Source: Acidobacteriota bacterium
GTDB taxonomy: Bacteria > Acidobacteriota > Blastocatellia > Pyrinomonadales > Pyrinomonadaceae
Direction: 5' to 3'
Length of the DNA stretch: 64,000 nucleotides
Assembly (NCBI GenBank): GCA_003222975.1
Contig: QHXN01000031.1
Coordinates: forward strand, 1 to 64,000
Shown here: piece after piece, positions 42,062-51,725 of the stretch
How positions within the stretch are numbered: the stretch's first letter is position 1
Layout: the number at the start of each line of letters is the position of its first letter
The notes under the pieces: model-generated
What the model was told of the DNA's origin: nothing
The model's database searches: none
The model's input: only the letters and a program-made list of their open reading frames with translations
Position numbers and translations under genes: made by a program

Positions 42062-42334
42062 TTACAAGGCGGCGGACTGTTCTCCTGCCGCCGTTTCCGG
42101 GTTTGCCGAGATTGAAATGGCCTGCTCCCCGTAGAAAGCGACCAACTCCATCGCCCGCTTCATCTCATTGGGTGAGGCGTGCGTGTAGTCACCCGTCATG
42201 CTCTTCGACGAGTGTCCGAGAATGTCGCGCCGGACGTGTTCCGGCACTCCCATCTCGGCTGCCCTAAAAGGCCACGTGTGCCGGAGGTCGTGGAAGGTGA
42301 GGTTGGCGATCCCGCGTCCCCCGCAGGCGCTCAC
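42062..42334 (-). pseudogene. Tyrosine recombinase/integrase C-terminal remnant next to tRNA-Met 3' end
   Basis: LTFHDLRHTWPFRAAEMGVPEHVRRDILGHSSKSMTGDYTHAS: R, HxxR, GH and catalytic Y motifs present, N-terminal domains absent; in-frame stops immediately upstream. Confidence 0.75.
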
Positions 42335-42452
42335 GAAGTCCTTCTTGATGTCGTGTGTGCATCGGAATCATCAATTTTAGAACAGAAGGGCCGGCGCGTT
42401 CTTCGACTGCATGGCCTTGGTGGCCGGCACGCGCCACATCCGAGCGCGCGCG

Positions 42453-42842
42453 TCAGTTCGAGTCCCGCCCGGAACGGGCGGCGGCGACCCTCTCGCTGCT
42501 GATGACGGCGTACTTACCGCCCATGTCAACGCCCGACAGGAGTGTGGTGCCGTCCGCGGCTTCCAGCGTGGTGTAAACCGCCCTGTATTTACCCGCGCTC
42601 TTCACCTCGCCGGGACGTGCCGTCGTCTGCGCGACGACCTTGCCGTCCTTGAGGACTTTCAACTCCTGAGCCTGGTCGTCGAAAGTCACCTTGTAGCTGC
42701 CCTTTTTGACGAGCGTGTCGCCGACCGTCACGTCGACTTGGAAGGTCACGTTTTTGCTCTTCGTGTCGGCCAGCGCGGTCGCGCCGAGCAGCGCGCATAC
42801 TACGAGGGCGAGAGCAATCCGTTGAATATGTGTCCTCATCAT
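42453..42842 (-). CDS. Secreted hypothetical protein
   Basis: Signal peptide IALALVVCALLGATALADTKSKNVTFQVDVTVGDTLVKKGSYKVTFDD. Confidence 0.65.
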   Translation of the reverse strand: MMRTHIQRIALALVVCALLGATALADTKSKNVTFQVDVTVGDTLVKKGSYKVTFDDQAQELKVLKDGKVVAQTTARPGEVKSAGKYRAVYTTLEAADGTTLLSGVDMGGKYAVISSERVAAARSGRDSN

Positions 42843-43388
42843 GTTTCCCTTTCGTGCCCCGTGCGGGGAGTGTGTTCGTACTCCTTACCAGGCCCTGAGA
42901 TGGCATCAGCCCACTTTCTTGCGCTTGAACGCTACCACCGGTCTTGAGGTTTGAAGTATGTGATCAAGCGACATTGCGGGGGGACGGATCGGCCCTTGGG
43001 AGGGACAGGCGTGACGGCGGGCGCGGCTAGTTCGCGGGCGGGTGTCGGTGTGAGCTAGGAATGCTATCGCGGTCAGGTGGAAGAACCTGTCAGGGGCGGA
43101 AACAGGGGTCTCAACACAAGAGCGCCGCACGCCAAACTTCCATCGGCACATCAATATCTCCAGAGCGATGCTCCAGACTCTGGAATCATCGTCAGTTTCT
43201 GAAAGCCCCGGCTTCTGATTCCAGAAATTGTTACCCCGCGGGTGACAAGATTCGTCCCTCTGACGCTTCCCGCCTTCTACTTTCGGCCTTCAGCCTTGCC
43301 CTCTGGCTGACTGTCCGCCGGCCCACATACTCAGCATCGGAGAACTCTTTTCTGCCGGCGTAAAGAAGAAGTGCCAATAAAAGGCGAG

Positions 43389-43411
43389 AAGCCCGGCTAT
43401 TAACCGGGCTT
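43389..43411. terminator. Hairpin terminator candidate
   Basis: aagcccgg ctattaa ccgggctt. Confidence 0.5.
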
Positions 43412-43641
43412 CGTCAGATATGATTGTTTGGTAGGGGTGCTCGGCGGGCGGCTGGCGTAGCGGCAGGCCACGCTCAGAGAAGTGTTGGCGGCGGGGTCAC
43501 GGTTTAACTTCCTCCGTGCTTGCCACTGCTATAGAGAGCACACGGCGTGCCACTGATCGAAGCTCCGCGCACGCTGTACGGCGACCACCGCGTGAGCTGA
43601 TGGTAAGTTTACCTTCGGGCCGAGCGATAAAACCGGATACA

Positions 43642-44334
43642 ATGAAGGCCATGATGACAAGTGCACGTAGGTTCCGTACTGCATTGGTCTCGGCTTCACT
43701 CGTTCTGATGGTCGCCCTCGTCGTCGCCGGCCACGGCCAGACTCCGCGCCGGGGGACTCTGAAGCACCCGATTATCGACAGCAGGATGACCGGCCAGGAA
43801 GTCTTCGACGGATTGGACCCAAAATGCCCGGACGAGATTCGGAAGAGGCAAAAGCTGGTCACGGTCAAATATTACTCGACGGACGGACGAGTCCACCAAG
43901 GTCAGTTAGTCATTGATGAGGAATTGGTGAGTGACATCAAGAAGGTGTTTGCGCTGGCGCTCCTGGAGCGGTTCCCCATCTACTCCGTAATTCCGATCTC
44001 GGATAAACGCTTTCGCAAGGAGAATCGTTGGGACGACGAGCTATCCATGGAGGCCAATAACACCTCCGCGTTCAATTACAGGGAGGTCACCGGCGGCGGT
44101 CGGCTGTCGAATCACGCCTACGGCAGGGCGGTCGACATCAACACGTTCCTGAACCCTTATATCAAGGGGGATATAATTCTCCCCCACGGGGCGACCTACG
44201 ACCCGAAGGTTGAAGGAACCTTCACCGCCGAGAGTCCGGTCGTGCGCGAGTTCCTGCGGCTCGGCTGGGCCTGGGGCGGCACTTGGACGAGTCCCAGAGA
44301 CTATCAGCACTTTGAAAAACCGCCGAAGAAATAA
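43642..44334 (+). CDS. M15 family D-Ala-D-Ala carboxypeptidase-like protein
   Basis: SAFNYREVTGGGRLSNHAYGRAVDINTFLNPY...GWAWGGTWTSPRDYQHFEK (SxHxxGxAxD and H motifs). Confidence 0.85.
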   Translation: MKAMMTSARRFRTALVSASLVLMVALVVAGHGQTPRRGTLKHPIIDSRMTGQEVFDGLDPKCPDEIRKRQKLVTVKYYSTDGRVHQGQLVIDEELVSDIKKVFALALLERFPIYSVIPISDKRFRKENRWDDELSMEANNTSAFNYREVTGGGRLSNHAYGRAVDINTFLNPYIKGDIILPHGATYDPKVEGTFTAESPVVREFLRLGWAWGGTWTSPRDYQHFEKPPKK

Positions 44335-44637
44335 AGGCGCTTGAACGGCAAGCCACCGTAACGGTGAAGGTGTCCAGACTCCCGTCGTCCGCCCCGTCCT
44401 CGACCGCGAGCGCGCGCGACACGGAACTCGAACTCCTGCGCACGGAGGTCGAGTTGCTACAGCGCCGCCTCGCCGAAGACGAGTGCGGGCTTGTAAAGGT
44501 TGACGAGCGTACTCTGACGCAGGCCGAGCGCGAGGCGAGGCGCAAGGGCGCAGCGGGCCGGGAAGACCCCTGCCGCCTTAACATTGACGCCCCCTTGCGC
44601 CTCTCGTCCCGGCGGTGAGCTGACTCTTTTGCGCGCC

Positions 44638-45861
44638 TCACTCGTAGCGCAGCGCGTCAATCGGGTCGAGCGCCGCGGCCTTGCGCGCCGGGTAGTAGCC
44701 GAAGAAGATTCCTACGCCTGCGGAGAAGACGACCGAGCCGAGGATGGAGGCCGTCGAGACGAGCGTCGGCCAGCCGAGCATCCAGGGGACGACGACCGAG
44801 ACGAGGATGCCGAGCAGGATGCCTGCGAAGCCGCCCGTCAGGCTGAGCACGACCGACTCGATGAGAAACTGCGAGCGCACGGCTGAGGAGCGCGCGCCGA
44901 TAGCCATGCGGATGCCGATCTCGCGCGTGCGCTCCGTCACCGAGACGAGCATGATGTTCATAATCCCGATGCCGCCGACGAGGAGCGAGACGCCCGCGAT
45001 GCTCCCCAGAAGTATCGTCATGATGCTGTTGGTCTGGTTGGCGGCCTCGGCCACGTCCGACATGTTGCGGACGGTGAAGTCGTCGGGCACGCCCGCCGCG
45101 AGCTTGTGGCGCTGGCGCAGGAGGTCTCCGACCTGCTGCTGCGCCGTGTAGGTCGCTTCTGCCGAGACGGCGGAGACGTATGCGACGGAGACGCGCGTGC
45201 TGCCGAGGATTTTCTTCTGCACGGAGGTGTAAGGCGCGAACGCGGTGTCGTCCTGGTCGCGCCCCTGCGGGTCTTGGCCTTTGCGCGCCATCACGCCGAC
45301 GACGCGGAAGGGCATGTTCGAGACGCGCACGGTCTGGCCCACGGCGTCCTGCCCCGGAAAGAGGTTGTCGGCGATGGTCTGGCCGATGACGATGACGCGC
45401 CCCGCCGTGCGCACGTCCGCGTCGGTGAAGAAGTCGCCGCTCCCGACCGCCCACTTGCGTATTTCGGGGAACTGCTCGCTCACGCCCTGGACTGAAGTGC
45501 TCCAGTTCTGGTTGCCGACGACGAGTTGCGCGCGCGCGTTGATCTGCGGGCTGACCATCGCCACGCTCGGCACCTCGCGACGGATGGCGTCGAGGTCTTC
45601 GACGGTGAGCGTGTTCGTGCCGCTGTCGCCCGTGCCGCTGCGGACGCCGCCGACGTTCTGCGCGCCCGCGCTGACGAACAGAAGGTTCGTGCCCATGCTC
45701 TCGATCTGCGCCTGCACGGACGCCTGCGCGCCCTGCCCGATGCTCACCATGATGATTACAGCCGAGACGCCGATGATGATGCCGAGCATGGTCAGGGCGG
45801 CGCGCGCCTTGTTGCGCGCCAGCGCGCGGAAGGCGATGCGGATAATCATTAAGAAGTTCAT
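44638..45861 (-). CDS. MacB-like ABC transporter permease (FtsX domain)
   Basis: ALTMLGIIIGVSAVIIMVSIGQGAQASVQAQIESMGTNLLFV...GGIGIMNIMLVSVTERTREIGIRMAIGAR. Confidence 0.92.
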   Translation of the reverse strand: MNFLMIIRIAFRALARNKARAALTMLGIIIGVSAVIIMVSIGQGAQASVQAQIESMGTNLLFVSAGAQNVGGVRSGTGDSGTNTLTVEDLDAIRREVPSVAMVSPQINARAQLVVGNQNWSTSVQGVSEQFPEIRKWAVGSGDFFTDADVRTAGRVIVIGQTIADNLFPGQDAVGQTVRVSNMPFRVVGVMARKGQDPQGRDQDDTAFAPYTSVQKKILGSTRVSVAYVSAVSAEATYTAQQQVGDLLRQRHKLAAGVPDDFTVRNMSDVAEAANQTNSIMTILLGSIAGVSLLVGGIGIMNIMLVSVTERTREIGIRMAIGARSSAVRSQFLIESVVLSLTGGFAGILLGILVSVVVPWMLGWPTLVSTASILGSVVFSAGVGIFFGYYPARKAAALDPIDALRYE

Positions 45862-45898
45862 AACTGCCTTAACCTTCGTCCGAACCAAGAACACTTTC

Positions 45899-46753
45899 TC
45901 AGGCCGCGTCCGCTAACTCAGCCGCGCCCGTCTCTTCATCGTCGTCATCAACGGCGGGGAGGTTCTTCAACTCCTCGGCGGCGTCGCGCGGCGCAGTCAC
46001 CTTGTAATCCTTCTTGACACGGCCGTCCTTGAAGACGACGACGCGGTCGGCGTACTCGGCGATATCCGTCTCGTGCGTGACGAGGACGAGCGTGATCCGG
46101 CGCTCGCGGTTGAGGCGCTGGAAAATCTCCATCACCTCGACCGAGGTGCGCGAATCCAAATTGCCCGTCGGCTCGTCGGCGAGGATGAGCGCCGGGTTGT
46201 TGACGAGCGCGCGCGCCACGGCGACTCTCTGCTGCTGGCCGCCCGAAAGCTGGTTCGGGTTGTTCTGCTCGCGCCCCGCGAGGCCGACCGAATGCAGAGC
46301 CTCGACCGAGCGCCGGTGGCGCTCGGCTGCTTCAACGCCCGCGTAGAGCATCGGCAGCTCGACGTTCTCAAGCGCCGAGGTGCGCGACAGCAGGTTGAAG
46401 CCCTGGAAGACGAAGCCGAGTTTCCGGCTGCGTATGTCGGCGCGCTCGTCCTTCGAGAGTTCCGACACGTCCTGACCGTCGAGGATGTAAGTGCCGCGCG
46501 TGGGGCGGTCGAGGCAGCCGATGATGTTCATCGTCGTTGACTTGCCCGACCCGGAAGTTCCCATGATAGCGACGAACTCGCCCTCGCGGATGGTGAGCGA
46601 GACTCCGCGCAGCGCGTGAACCTCAACGTCGCCCATCGTGTAGGTCTTGTGAATCCCTTCCAACTGGATGACGGGGCGCGCTTCTTCCTCCCGCGCGAGC
46701 AGCGCGGCCCGCGCCTCGTGCCCCTGTCTGCCAACCTCTGATGTCGCTTGCAT
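45899..46753 (-). CDS. MacB/LolD-like ABC transporter ATPase
   Basis: GTSGSGKSTTMNIIGCLDRPT Walker A, LSGGQQQRVAVARAL signature, LILADEPTGNLD Walker B. Confidence 0.93.
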   Translation of the reverse strand: MQATSEVGRQGHEARAALLAREEEARPVIQLEGIHKTYTMGDVEVHALRGVSLTIREGEFVAIMGTSGSGKSTTMNIIGCLDRPTRGTYILDGQDVSELSKDERADIRSRKLGFVFQGFNLLSRTSALENVELPMLYAGVEAAERHRRSVEALHSVGLAGREQNNPNQLSGGQQQRVAVARALVNNPALILADEPTGNLDSRTSVEVMEIFQRLNRERRITLVLVTHETDIAEYADRVVVFKDGRVKKDYKVTAPRDAAEELKNLPAVDDDDEETGAAELADAA

Positions 46754-46863
46754 GACTGAAAACTCCCCTTGGGTTCGCCGTGACAGTGTTCGTTGCTGCG
46801 TGACAGCCGCCGATGCGTCGTTGTCGCCTCGGCGGCTGCCGTCGTTTGGCGCACGGGCGGCGA

Positions 46864-48618
46864 TTATCTGCCGCCGCCGCCGCGAGGCGCACCGCCTCCG
46901 CCCACGCGTGGCGCTCCGCCGAATCCGGGAGGCGCGGACTGCGTGTTGCTGCTCTGCGACTTGCTCGCGGCTGTGATGTTCTGCCCCGTGATGACTACGT
47001 CGCCTTCGTGCAGGTCGCCTTCGACGACTTCGGTCGAAGCGCCGTCGGTCAAACCGATCTTGATGCGACGCGCCTGCGGCTTGCCGTCGGGGCCGAGCAC
47101 CCAGACGCGCCTCGTCTGGCCCGGCAGCACCGGCGAGGTTGACGGCGCGAACTGCACGCGCGCGCCCTGCTGCGCCGAGCCGTCGTTGCCCGCGCCGTTT
47201 GCGCCGGCGCTGTTCGCGTCGGCTGCGCCGCCGTCTGACTGCGCGCCGCCGCCCGCGTTCGCCTGCTGGCCCGCGCCGCGCCGGGAGCCTTGGCCGTTTC
47301 TGTTTCCCGCGCCGCCCTGCGAAGTGTTGCCGCCCAGGTCGGACGACTGCGGCGTGAATCTCAGCGCCGAGTTCGGCACTTTGAGCACGTCGTTGCGCTC
47401 GTCAATCGTGACCGTCAGGTTGGCGGTCATGCCCGGCTTCAACTTCTGCTCCGGATTGCTCACGTCAATGACGACGTTGTAGGTCACGACGTTCTGAACG
47501 TTCTGCGGGTTGAGTCGCATCTGCTGGATCGTCCCCTTGAACTCCTGCCCCGGAAAGGCGTCAACCGTGAAGCTCGCGCCCTTCGCCTGCTCGACGAGGC
47601 CGATGTCGGCCTGGTCTATGTTGGCGATGACCTGCATCTGCGTCAGGTCTTGCGCGATGGTGAAGAGCGTCGGGGCCTGGAGGCTCGCGGCCACGGTCTG
47701 ACCGATGTTCACGTCGCGCGAGACGACGATGCCGTCAATCGGCGACGTGATCGTCGTGTGCTGGAGGTTGATCTGTGCGAGTTGTAAGGCAGCCGTCGCC
47801 TGCTCGACCTGCGCCTGCGCGTTCTGCACCTGCGCCGCGGCGGTCTGCACCTGACCCTGCGACTGCTGCGCCTGCGCCTGCGCCTGCTCGACCTGCGCCG
47901 AAGCCTGAGCCTGACCCGCGACGGAAGCCGACTGCGCGCTCAGCTCGGCCATCTTCAACTGCGCCTCGGCCTGGTTGTATTTGGCCTCGGCGGTCTTGTA
48001 GCTCGTCTGCGCCGTGTCGTACTCGCGCTGCGCGATGACGCCGCTCTGCAAGAGTGTCTGCTCCATCCGCAGGTAGCTCGCGGCGTCGTCCAACTGCGCC
48101 TTCAGCACGGCGACGTTGGCCTGCGCGCTCGTGACGCCGGCCTGCTGGTTCTGCGTCGTCGAGGTGGCGGCCAGAGCCTTCGCCCGCGCGTCGCTGACGC
48201 CCGCGCGCGTCACCCCGACTCCCGCGTGCGACTGCGCGACGGCGGCGCGCGCCGACTGAAGTTGCGCCTGCGCCTGCTGTAGGTTGGCGCGCGCCTGCTC
48301 GACCTGCGCCTGCGTCACCGAAGGGTCGAGCTGCGCGATGACCTGGCCCTTCTTGACCTTCGAGTTGAAGTCCGCGTACAGGGCCGAGATGGTGCCCGAC
48401 GCCTGGCTGCCGACCTGCACGGTCGTCACGGCCTGAAGCGTGCCGGTCGCCGTCACGGCGTTTCGCAGGTTTCCCCTTTCGACCTTCGCGGTCATGTAAG
48501 GCGCGGCGTTGGCATTGTTGCCCCAGAAGTAGAAGCCGGCCAGCGCGGCCAGCGCGACCGCCGCGACCACGATCACGAGGCGTTTCCTGGCGTTCCAAAT
48601 CAGCTTAATCCGTTGCAT
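46864..48618 (-). CDS. MacA/HlyD-like periplasmic adaptor with extended Ala/Gln coiled coil and low-complexity insert
   Basis: AKVERGNLRNAVTATGTLQAVTTVQVGSQASGTI...LQHTTITSPIDGIVVSRDVNIGQTVAASL. Confidence 0.9.
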   Translation of the reverse strand: MQRIKLIWNARKRLVIVVAAVALAALAGFYFWGNNANAAPYMTAKVERGNLRNAVTATGTLQAVTTVQVGSQASGTISALYADFNSKVKKGQVIAQLDPSVTQAQVEQARANLQQAQAQLQSARAAVAQSHAGVGVTRAGVSDARAKALAATSTTQNQQAGVTSAQANVAVLKAQLDDAASYLRMEQTLLQSGVIAQREYDTAQTSYKTAEAKYNQAEAQLKMAELSAQSASVAGQAQASAQVEQAQAQAQQSQGQVQTAAAQVQNAQAQVEQATAALQLAQINLQHTTITSPIDGIVVSRDVNIGQTVAASLQAPTLFTIAQDLTQMQVIANIDQADIGLVEQAKGASFTVDAFPGQEFKGTIQQMRLNPQNVQNVVTYNVVIDVSNPEQKLKPGMTANLTVTIDERNDVLKVPNSALRFTPQSSDLGGNTSQGGAGNRNGQGSRRGAGQQANAGGGAQSDGGAADANSAGANGAGNDGSAQQGARVQFAPSTSPVLPGQTRRVWVLGPDGKPQARRIKIGLTDGASTEVVEGDLHEGDVVITGQNITAASKSQSSNTQSAPPGFGGAPRVGGGGAPRGGGGR

Positions 48619-48934
48619 CGTTTTATTCCCCTGTGACGCAACCCGCGGCGCGTCAAGTTGACTTCAAAATCAAAGAAAAGCCCGTAATTCTCCCCAATTT
48701 ACTAGACACCGGCGGCGTCCATTCGGTTACACGCAGCGATGACATCTTTAACTTCGCAAGGGACATGCCAGCCGCGCCCGCCCCACGCAGGCCGCGCCGC
48801 AAGGCGGCTGAAGCGCACGCGTCCGTCGGCGGGACGTGGGTGTTGTAACCGTCCGCCTGCGCGCGGTGTCTGGAAGGATAGGAGGGCGAGTGAGGGCCTC
48901 CTGAAACATGGAATCTTTGGACAAGGGGTGAAGT

Positions 48935-49309
48935 ATGAAAAAGGTTTTAGTGGCAATCATGAGTCTCGTTCTACTGGCATCGGCGGCCATGCCGACCTGG
49001 GCGCAGACCAGCCGCGGACGCTACGTCGCGCGCCCGTCTCAGTACAGGGTGTACGACAACTCCCGGTACAGGGGTTATGACAACTCGCGTCGGGTTTATT
49101 ACGACCGCCGCTCCGACGACCGCTCTTTCGTGAATCAGCACCGCGACAAGCTGACCGTGGCGGGCGGGACGGCGGTGGGTGCTGTTCTCGGCGCGCTCGT
49201 CGGCGGAGGCCGCGGCGCGGCCATCGGCGCGCTCGTGGGCGCGGGCGGCTCGGCCCTCTACACATACAAAGTGCGCGACCGCAACAACGCATGGCGCTAT
49301 CGTCGCTAA
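48935..49309 (+). CDS. Glycine-zipper secreted protein
   Basis: Signal peptide; GGTAVGAVLGALVGGGRGAAIGALVGAGGSALYTYK. Confidence 0.75.
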   Translation: MKKVLVAIMSLVLLASAAMPTWAQTSRGRYVARPSQYRVYDNSRYRGYDNSRRVYYDRRSDDRSFVNQHRDKLTVAGGTAVGAVLGALVGGGRGAAIGALVGAGGSALYTYKVRDRNNAWRYRR

Positions 49310-49451
49310 GGTCGTCTGATATGACTGGAGTGTGTGTCACGGTCAGTTATAATCCGGCGCGGGCGCGCGGACCCAAAGGGCCTTCGAGTCCGCCGCCCGA
49401 CACCGACGCGGAGAGGGCTTTCTGCCGGGCGATTACGAAAAGGCGGCGGAC

Positions 49452-50042
49452 TTGGAGTTGGCGCGTCTTGCGCGCGGCGGCGACGAGTCCGCCTTCGCGG
49501 AGATCGTGCGCCGCTACAGCCCGCGCGTCTTCCGCGTCGCGGGCCGCTTCTTCCGCCGGCGCGAGCAGGCTGAGGAGGCCGCGCAGGAGGTCTTCCTGAA
49601 AGCGTTCACGCAGCTCGGCAGCTACGAGGGGCGCGGCTCTTTTGAAGGGTGGCTGACGCGCATCGCCACCAACACGTGCCTCAACCTGATCCGCGGCGCG
49701 AAGCGAAGGCCGGAGTTGACGGCCTCCGACCTGTCGGAGGACGAGGGCGCGTTGATTGAAAACTTACTGGCCGACGCGGCCATCGCGCGTCAGCGTTCAG
49801 TCGAGCGCGGGCTTGTCGCCGCCGACCTCGCGGGGCGCGTGTTGGAAACAATGTCGCCGGACGACCGACTCGTCCTCATGATGATGGACGGCGAGGACGC
49901 CTCGGTGAAAGAGGTGTCGGAGGCGACGGGCTGGTCTGAGTCGAACGTGAAGGTGAAGGCTTTCCGCGCGCGCCGTCGGATGCGCGCGGCGGTGGAGAAG
50001 CTCCTTTCGCGCGGCGGGGGATGGGCCGGCAAGATTTTTTAG
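49452..50042 (+). CDS. ECF-type RNA polymerase sigma factor; start uncertain
   Basis: ESAFAEIVRRYSPRVFRVAGRFFRRREQAEEAAQEVFLKAFTQLGSYEGRGSFEGWLTRIATNTCLNLIR; region 4 VKEVSEATGWSESNVKVKAFRARRRMR. Confidence 0.9.
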   Translation: MELARLARGGDESAFAEIVRRYSPRVFRVAGRFFRRREQAEEAAQEVFLKAFTQLGSYEGRGSFEGWLTRIATNTCLNLIRGAKRRPELTASDLSEDEGALIENLLADAAIARQRSVERGLVAADLAGRVLETMSPDDRLVLMMMDGEDASVKEVSEATGWSESNVKVKAFRARRRMRAAVEKLLSRGGGWAGKIF

Positions 50043-50053
50043 GCGGGGTGGGG

Positions 50054-50542
50054 ATGAGAGACGAACACATCAAAGACATGCTCGACCGCGCGCCGCTCGC
50101 GAGCCTCGGCGATGACGAGCTTGCGGCCATACACTCTCACGCCGAAGTCTGCGGCGAGTGCTCGCGCGCCTACGCGGCGGCGCGGGTCTCGGCGTCCCTG
50201 CTTGAGGCGCGGGCCTCCCGTGAGTTCGATCCATCGCCCTTCTTCCAGACGCGCGTTCTGGCCGCCTTACGCGAGCGGCAGTCGGCGGGCGAGGCCTGGT
50301 CGCTCGGTCGGCTCTGGAAGGCCGCCGGGCTACTCGTCTCCTCAATGGCGGCGACCGTCGCCGTGCTCGCGGCCTTGACCTTCGTCGCGCCGCAGGCGAC
50401 GACACAGCAGATCGCCTCCGCCGACGGCACGTACACGGCGGAGGACGTGATCCTCGGCCAAGGTGCCGTGACCGACGGGCAGGTCTCGGACGATCAGGTG
50501 CTCGCTACTCTTTACGGGACGGACGACGGCGCGGAGAAATGA
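50054..50542 (+). CDS. Zinc-finger (ZAS-like) anti-sigma factor
   Basis: HSHAEVCGECSRAY HxxxCxxC, single TM; adjacent to ECF sigma. Confidence 0.75.
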   Translation: MRDEHIKDMLDRAPLASLGDDELAAIHSHAEVCGECSRAYAAARVSASLLEARASREFDPSPFFQTRVLAALRERQSAGEAWSLGRLWKAAGLLVSSMAATVAVLAALTFVAPQATTQQIASADGTYTAEDVILGQGAVTDGQVSDDQVLATLYGTDDGAEK

Positions 50543-50925
50543 CGATGGACAGGGTTACTAAAAGCAGTTGGCAGGTGTGCACGGCGGCAGCGGTCATCTT
50601 CCTGCTCGGCTTCGCGGCGGGCGCGCTCGCCTTGAACACCTACCGCGCCTGGCGGCACACGGAAGCGCAGCCGAATCAGCAAGACCGCTTCAGGCAGATG
50701 AGCGAGCGCCTGCAACTGAGCGCGGAGCAGGAGGCGCGGGTGCGGAAGATTTTCGACGACACGCGCTCGCAGCTCGACGCGCTACGCAAAGAGTCCGAGC
50801 CACACGTCCAGGAGATACGCCGTCAGGCGGACGAACACCTGCGCCAGGCGCTCACGCCCGAGCAGTGGTTGAGGTTCCAACAGATGCGCGACGAGATGAG
50901 TCAACGCGGGCGGCGCGGCAGGTGA
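50539..50925 (+). CDS. CpxP/Spy-like periplasmic stress protein
   Basis: TM anchor then LQLSAEQEARVRKIFDDTRSQLDALRKESEPHVQEIRRQADEHLRQALTPEQWLRFQ; ATGA overlap with anti-sigma. Confidence 0.65.
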   Translation: MTMDRVTKSSWQVCTAAAVIFLLGFAAGALALNTYRAWRHTEAQPNQQDRFRQMSERLQLSAEQEARVRKIFDDTRSQLDALRKESEPHVQEIRRQADEHLRQALTPEQWLRFQQMRDEMSQRGRRGR

Positions 50926-50936
50926 AAGGAAGGCAG

Positions 50937-51722
50937 ATGATTCGGGTACAGAACCTCGTCAAGCGATTCGGCGACCTGACGGCGGTGGACGACATCTCCT
51001 TCGAGGTGCGCCGCGGTGAGGTCTTCGCCTTCCTCGGCCCCAACGGCGCGGGGAAGACCACGACGATCAAGATGCTCACGACGCTCCTCAAGCCGACGAG
51101 CGGGGTGCTCGAGTTGGACGGACTCGACCCGGCTGTCGAGCGGGACGAGGTGCGCAAGCGGTTCGGCGTGGTCTTTCAAGACCCCAGCCTCGACCAGGAC
51201 CTGACGGCGTGGGAGAACATGGAAATCCACGGCGTGCTCTACGGCGTGCCGCGCCAGGAGCGCCGCGAGCGCGCCGAGGCCCTGCTGAAGCTGTTCGAGT
51301 TGTGGGAGCGCCGCGGCGCGCTGGTGAAGACCTTCTCTGGCGGGATGCGGCGGCGGCTGGAGATCGCGCGCGGCCTTCTGCACACGCCGAAGGTGCTGTT
51401 CCTGGACGAGCCGACGCTCGGCCTCGACCCGCAGAGCCGCAACCAGATGTGGACGCACGTCAAGCGCCTGAACGAGTCGGATCAGGTGACCGTCTTCCTC
51501 ACCACGCATTACATGGACGAGGCCGACCGCGTGGCCGACCGCATCGCCGTGATAGACCACGGGCGCATCGTCGCCATCGGCTCGTCGCGCGAGTTGAAGG
51601 AGCGCACCAACACCGAGTCGCTCGAAGACGCGTTCCTCGCGCTGACCGGCACGACGATCCGAGACGAGAGCGCGAGCGCCGCCGAAGGCATGCGGCAGAT
51701 CGCGCGGATGTGGAGGCGGTAG
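50937..51722 (+). CDS. ABC transporter ATPase (DrrA/ABC-2 type)
   Basis: FLGPNGAGKTTTIKMLTTLLKPTSG, FSGGMRRRLEIARGLL, VLFLDEPTLGLDPQSR. Confidence 0.93.
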   Translation: MIRVQNLVKRFGDLTAVDDISFEVRRGEVFAFLGPNGAGKTTTIKMLTTLLKPTSGVLELDGLDPAVERDEVRKRFGVVFQDPSLDQDLTAWENMEIHGVLYGVPRQERRERAEALLKLFELWERRGALVKTFSGGMRRRLEIARGLLHTPKVLFLDEPTLGLDPQSRNQMWTHVKRLNESDQVTVFLTTHYMDEADRVADRIAVIDHGRIVAIGSSRELKERTNTESLEDAFLALTGTTIRDESASAAEGMRQIARMWRR

Positions 51723-51725
51723 GCG

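Noticed and set aside
42925-42940. Possible attR (cgctaccac resembles the tRNA 3' end)
   Set aside because: Only ~9 bp shared; too short to support an att site.
44364-44618. 84-aa plus ORF between M15 peptidase and MacB operon
   Set aside because: No recognisable start context or family; helical low-complexity composition; not reported as a gene.
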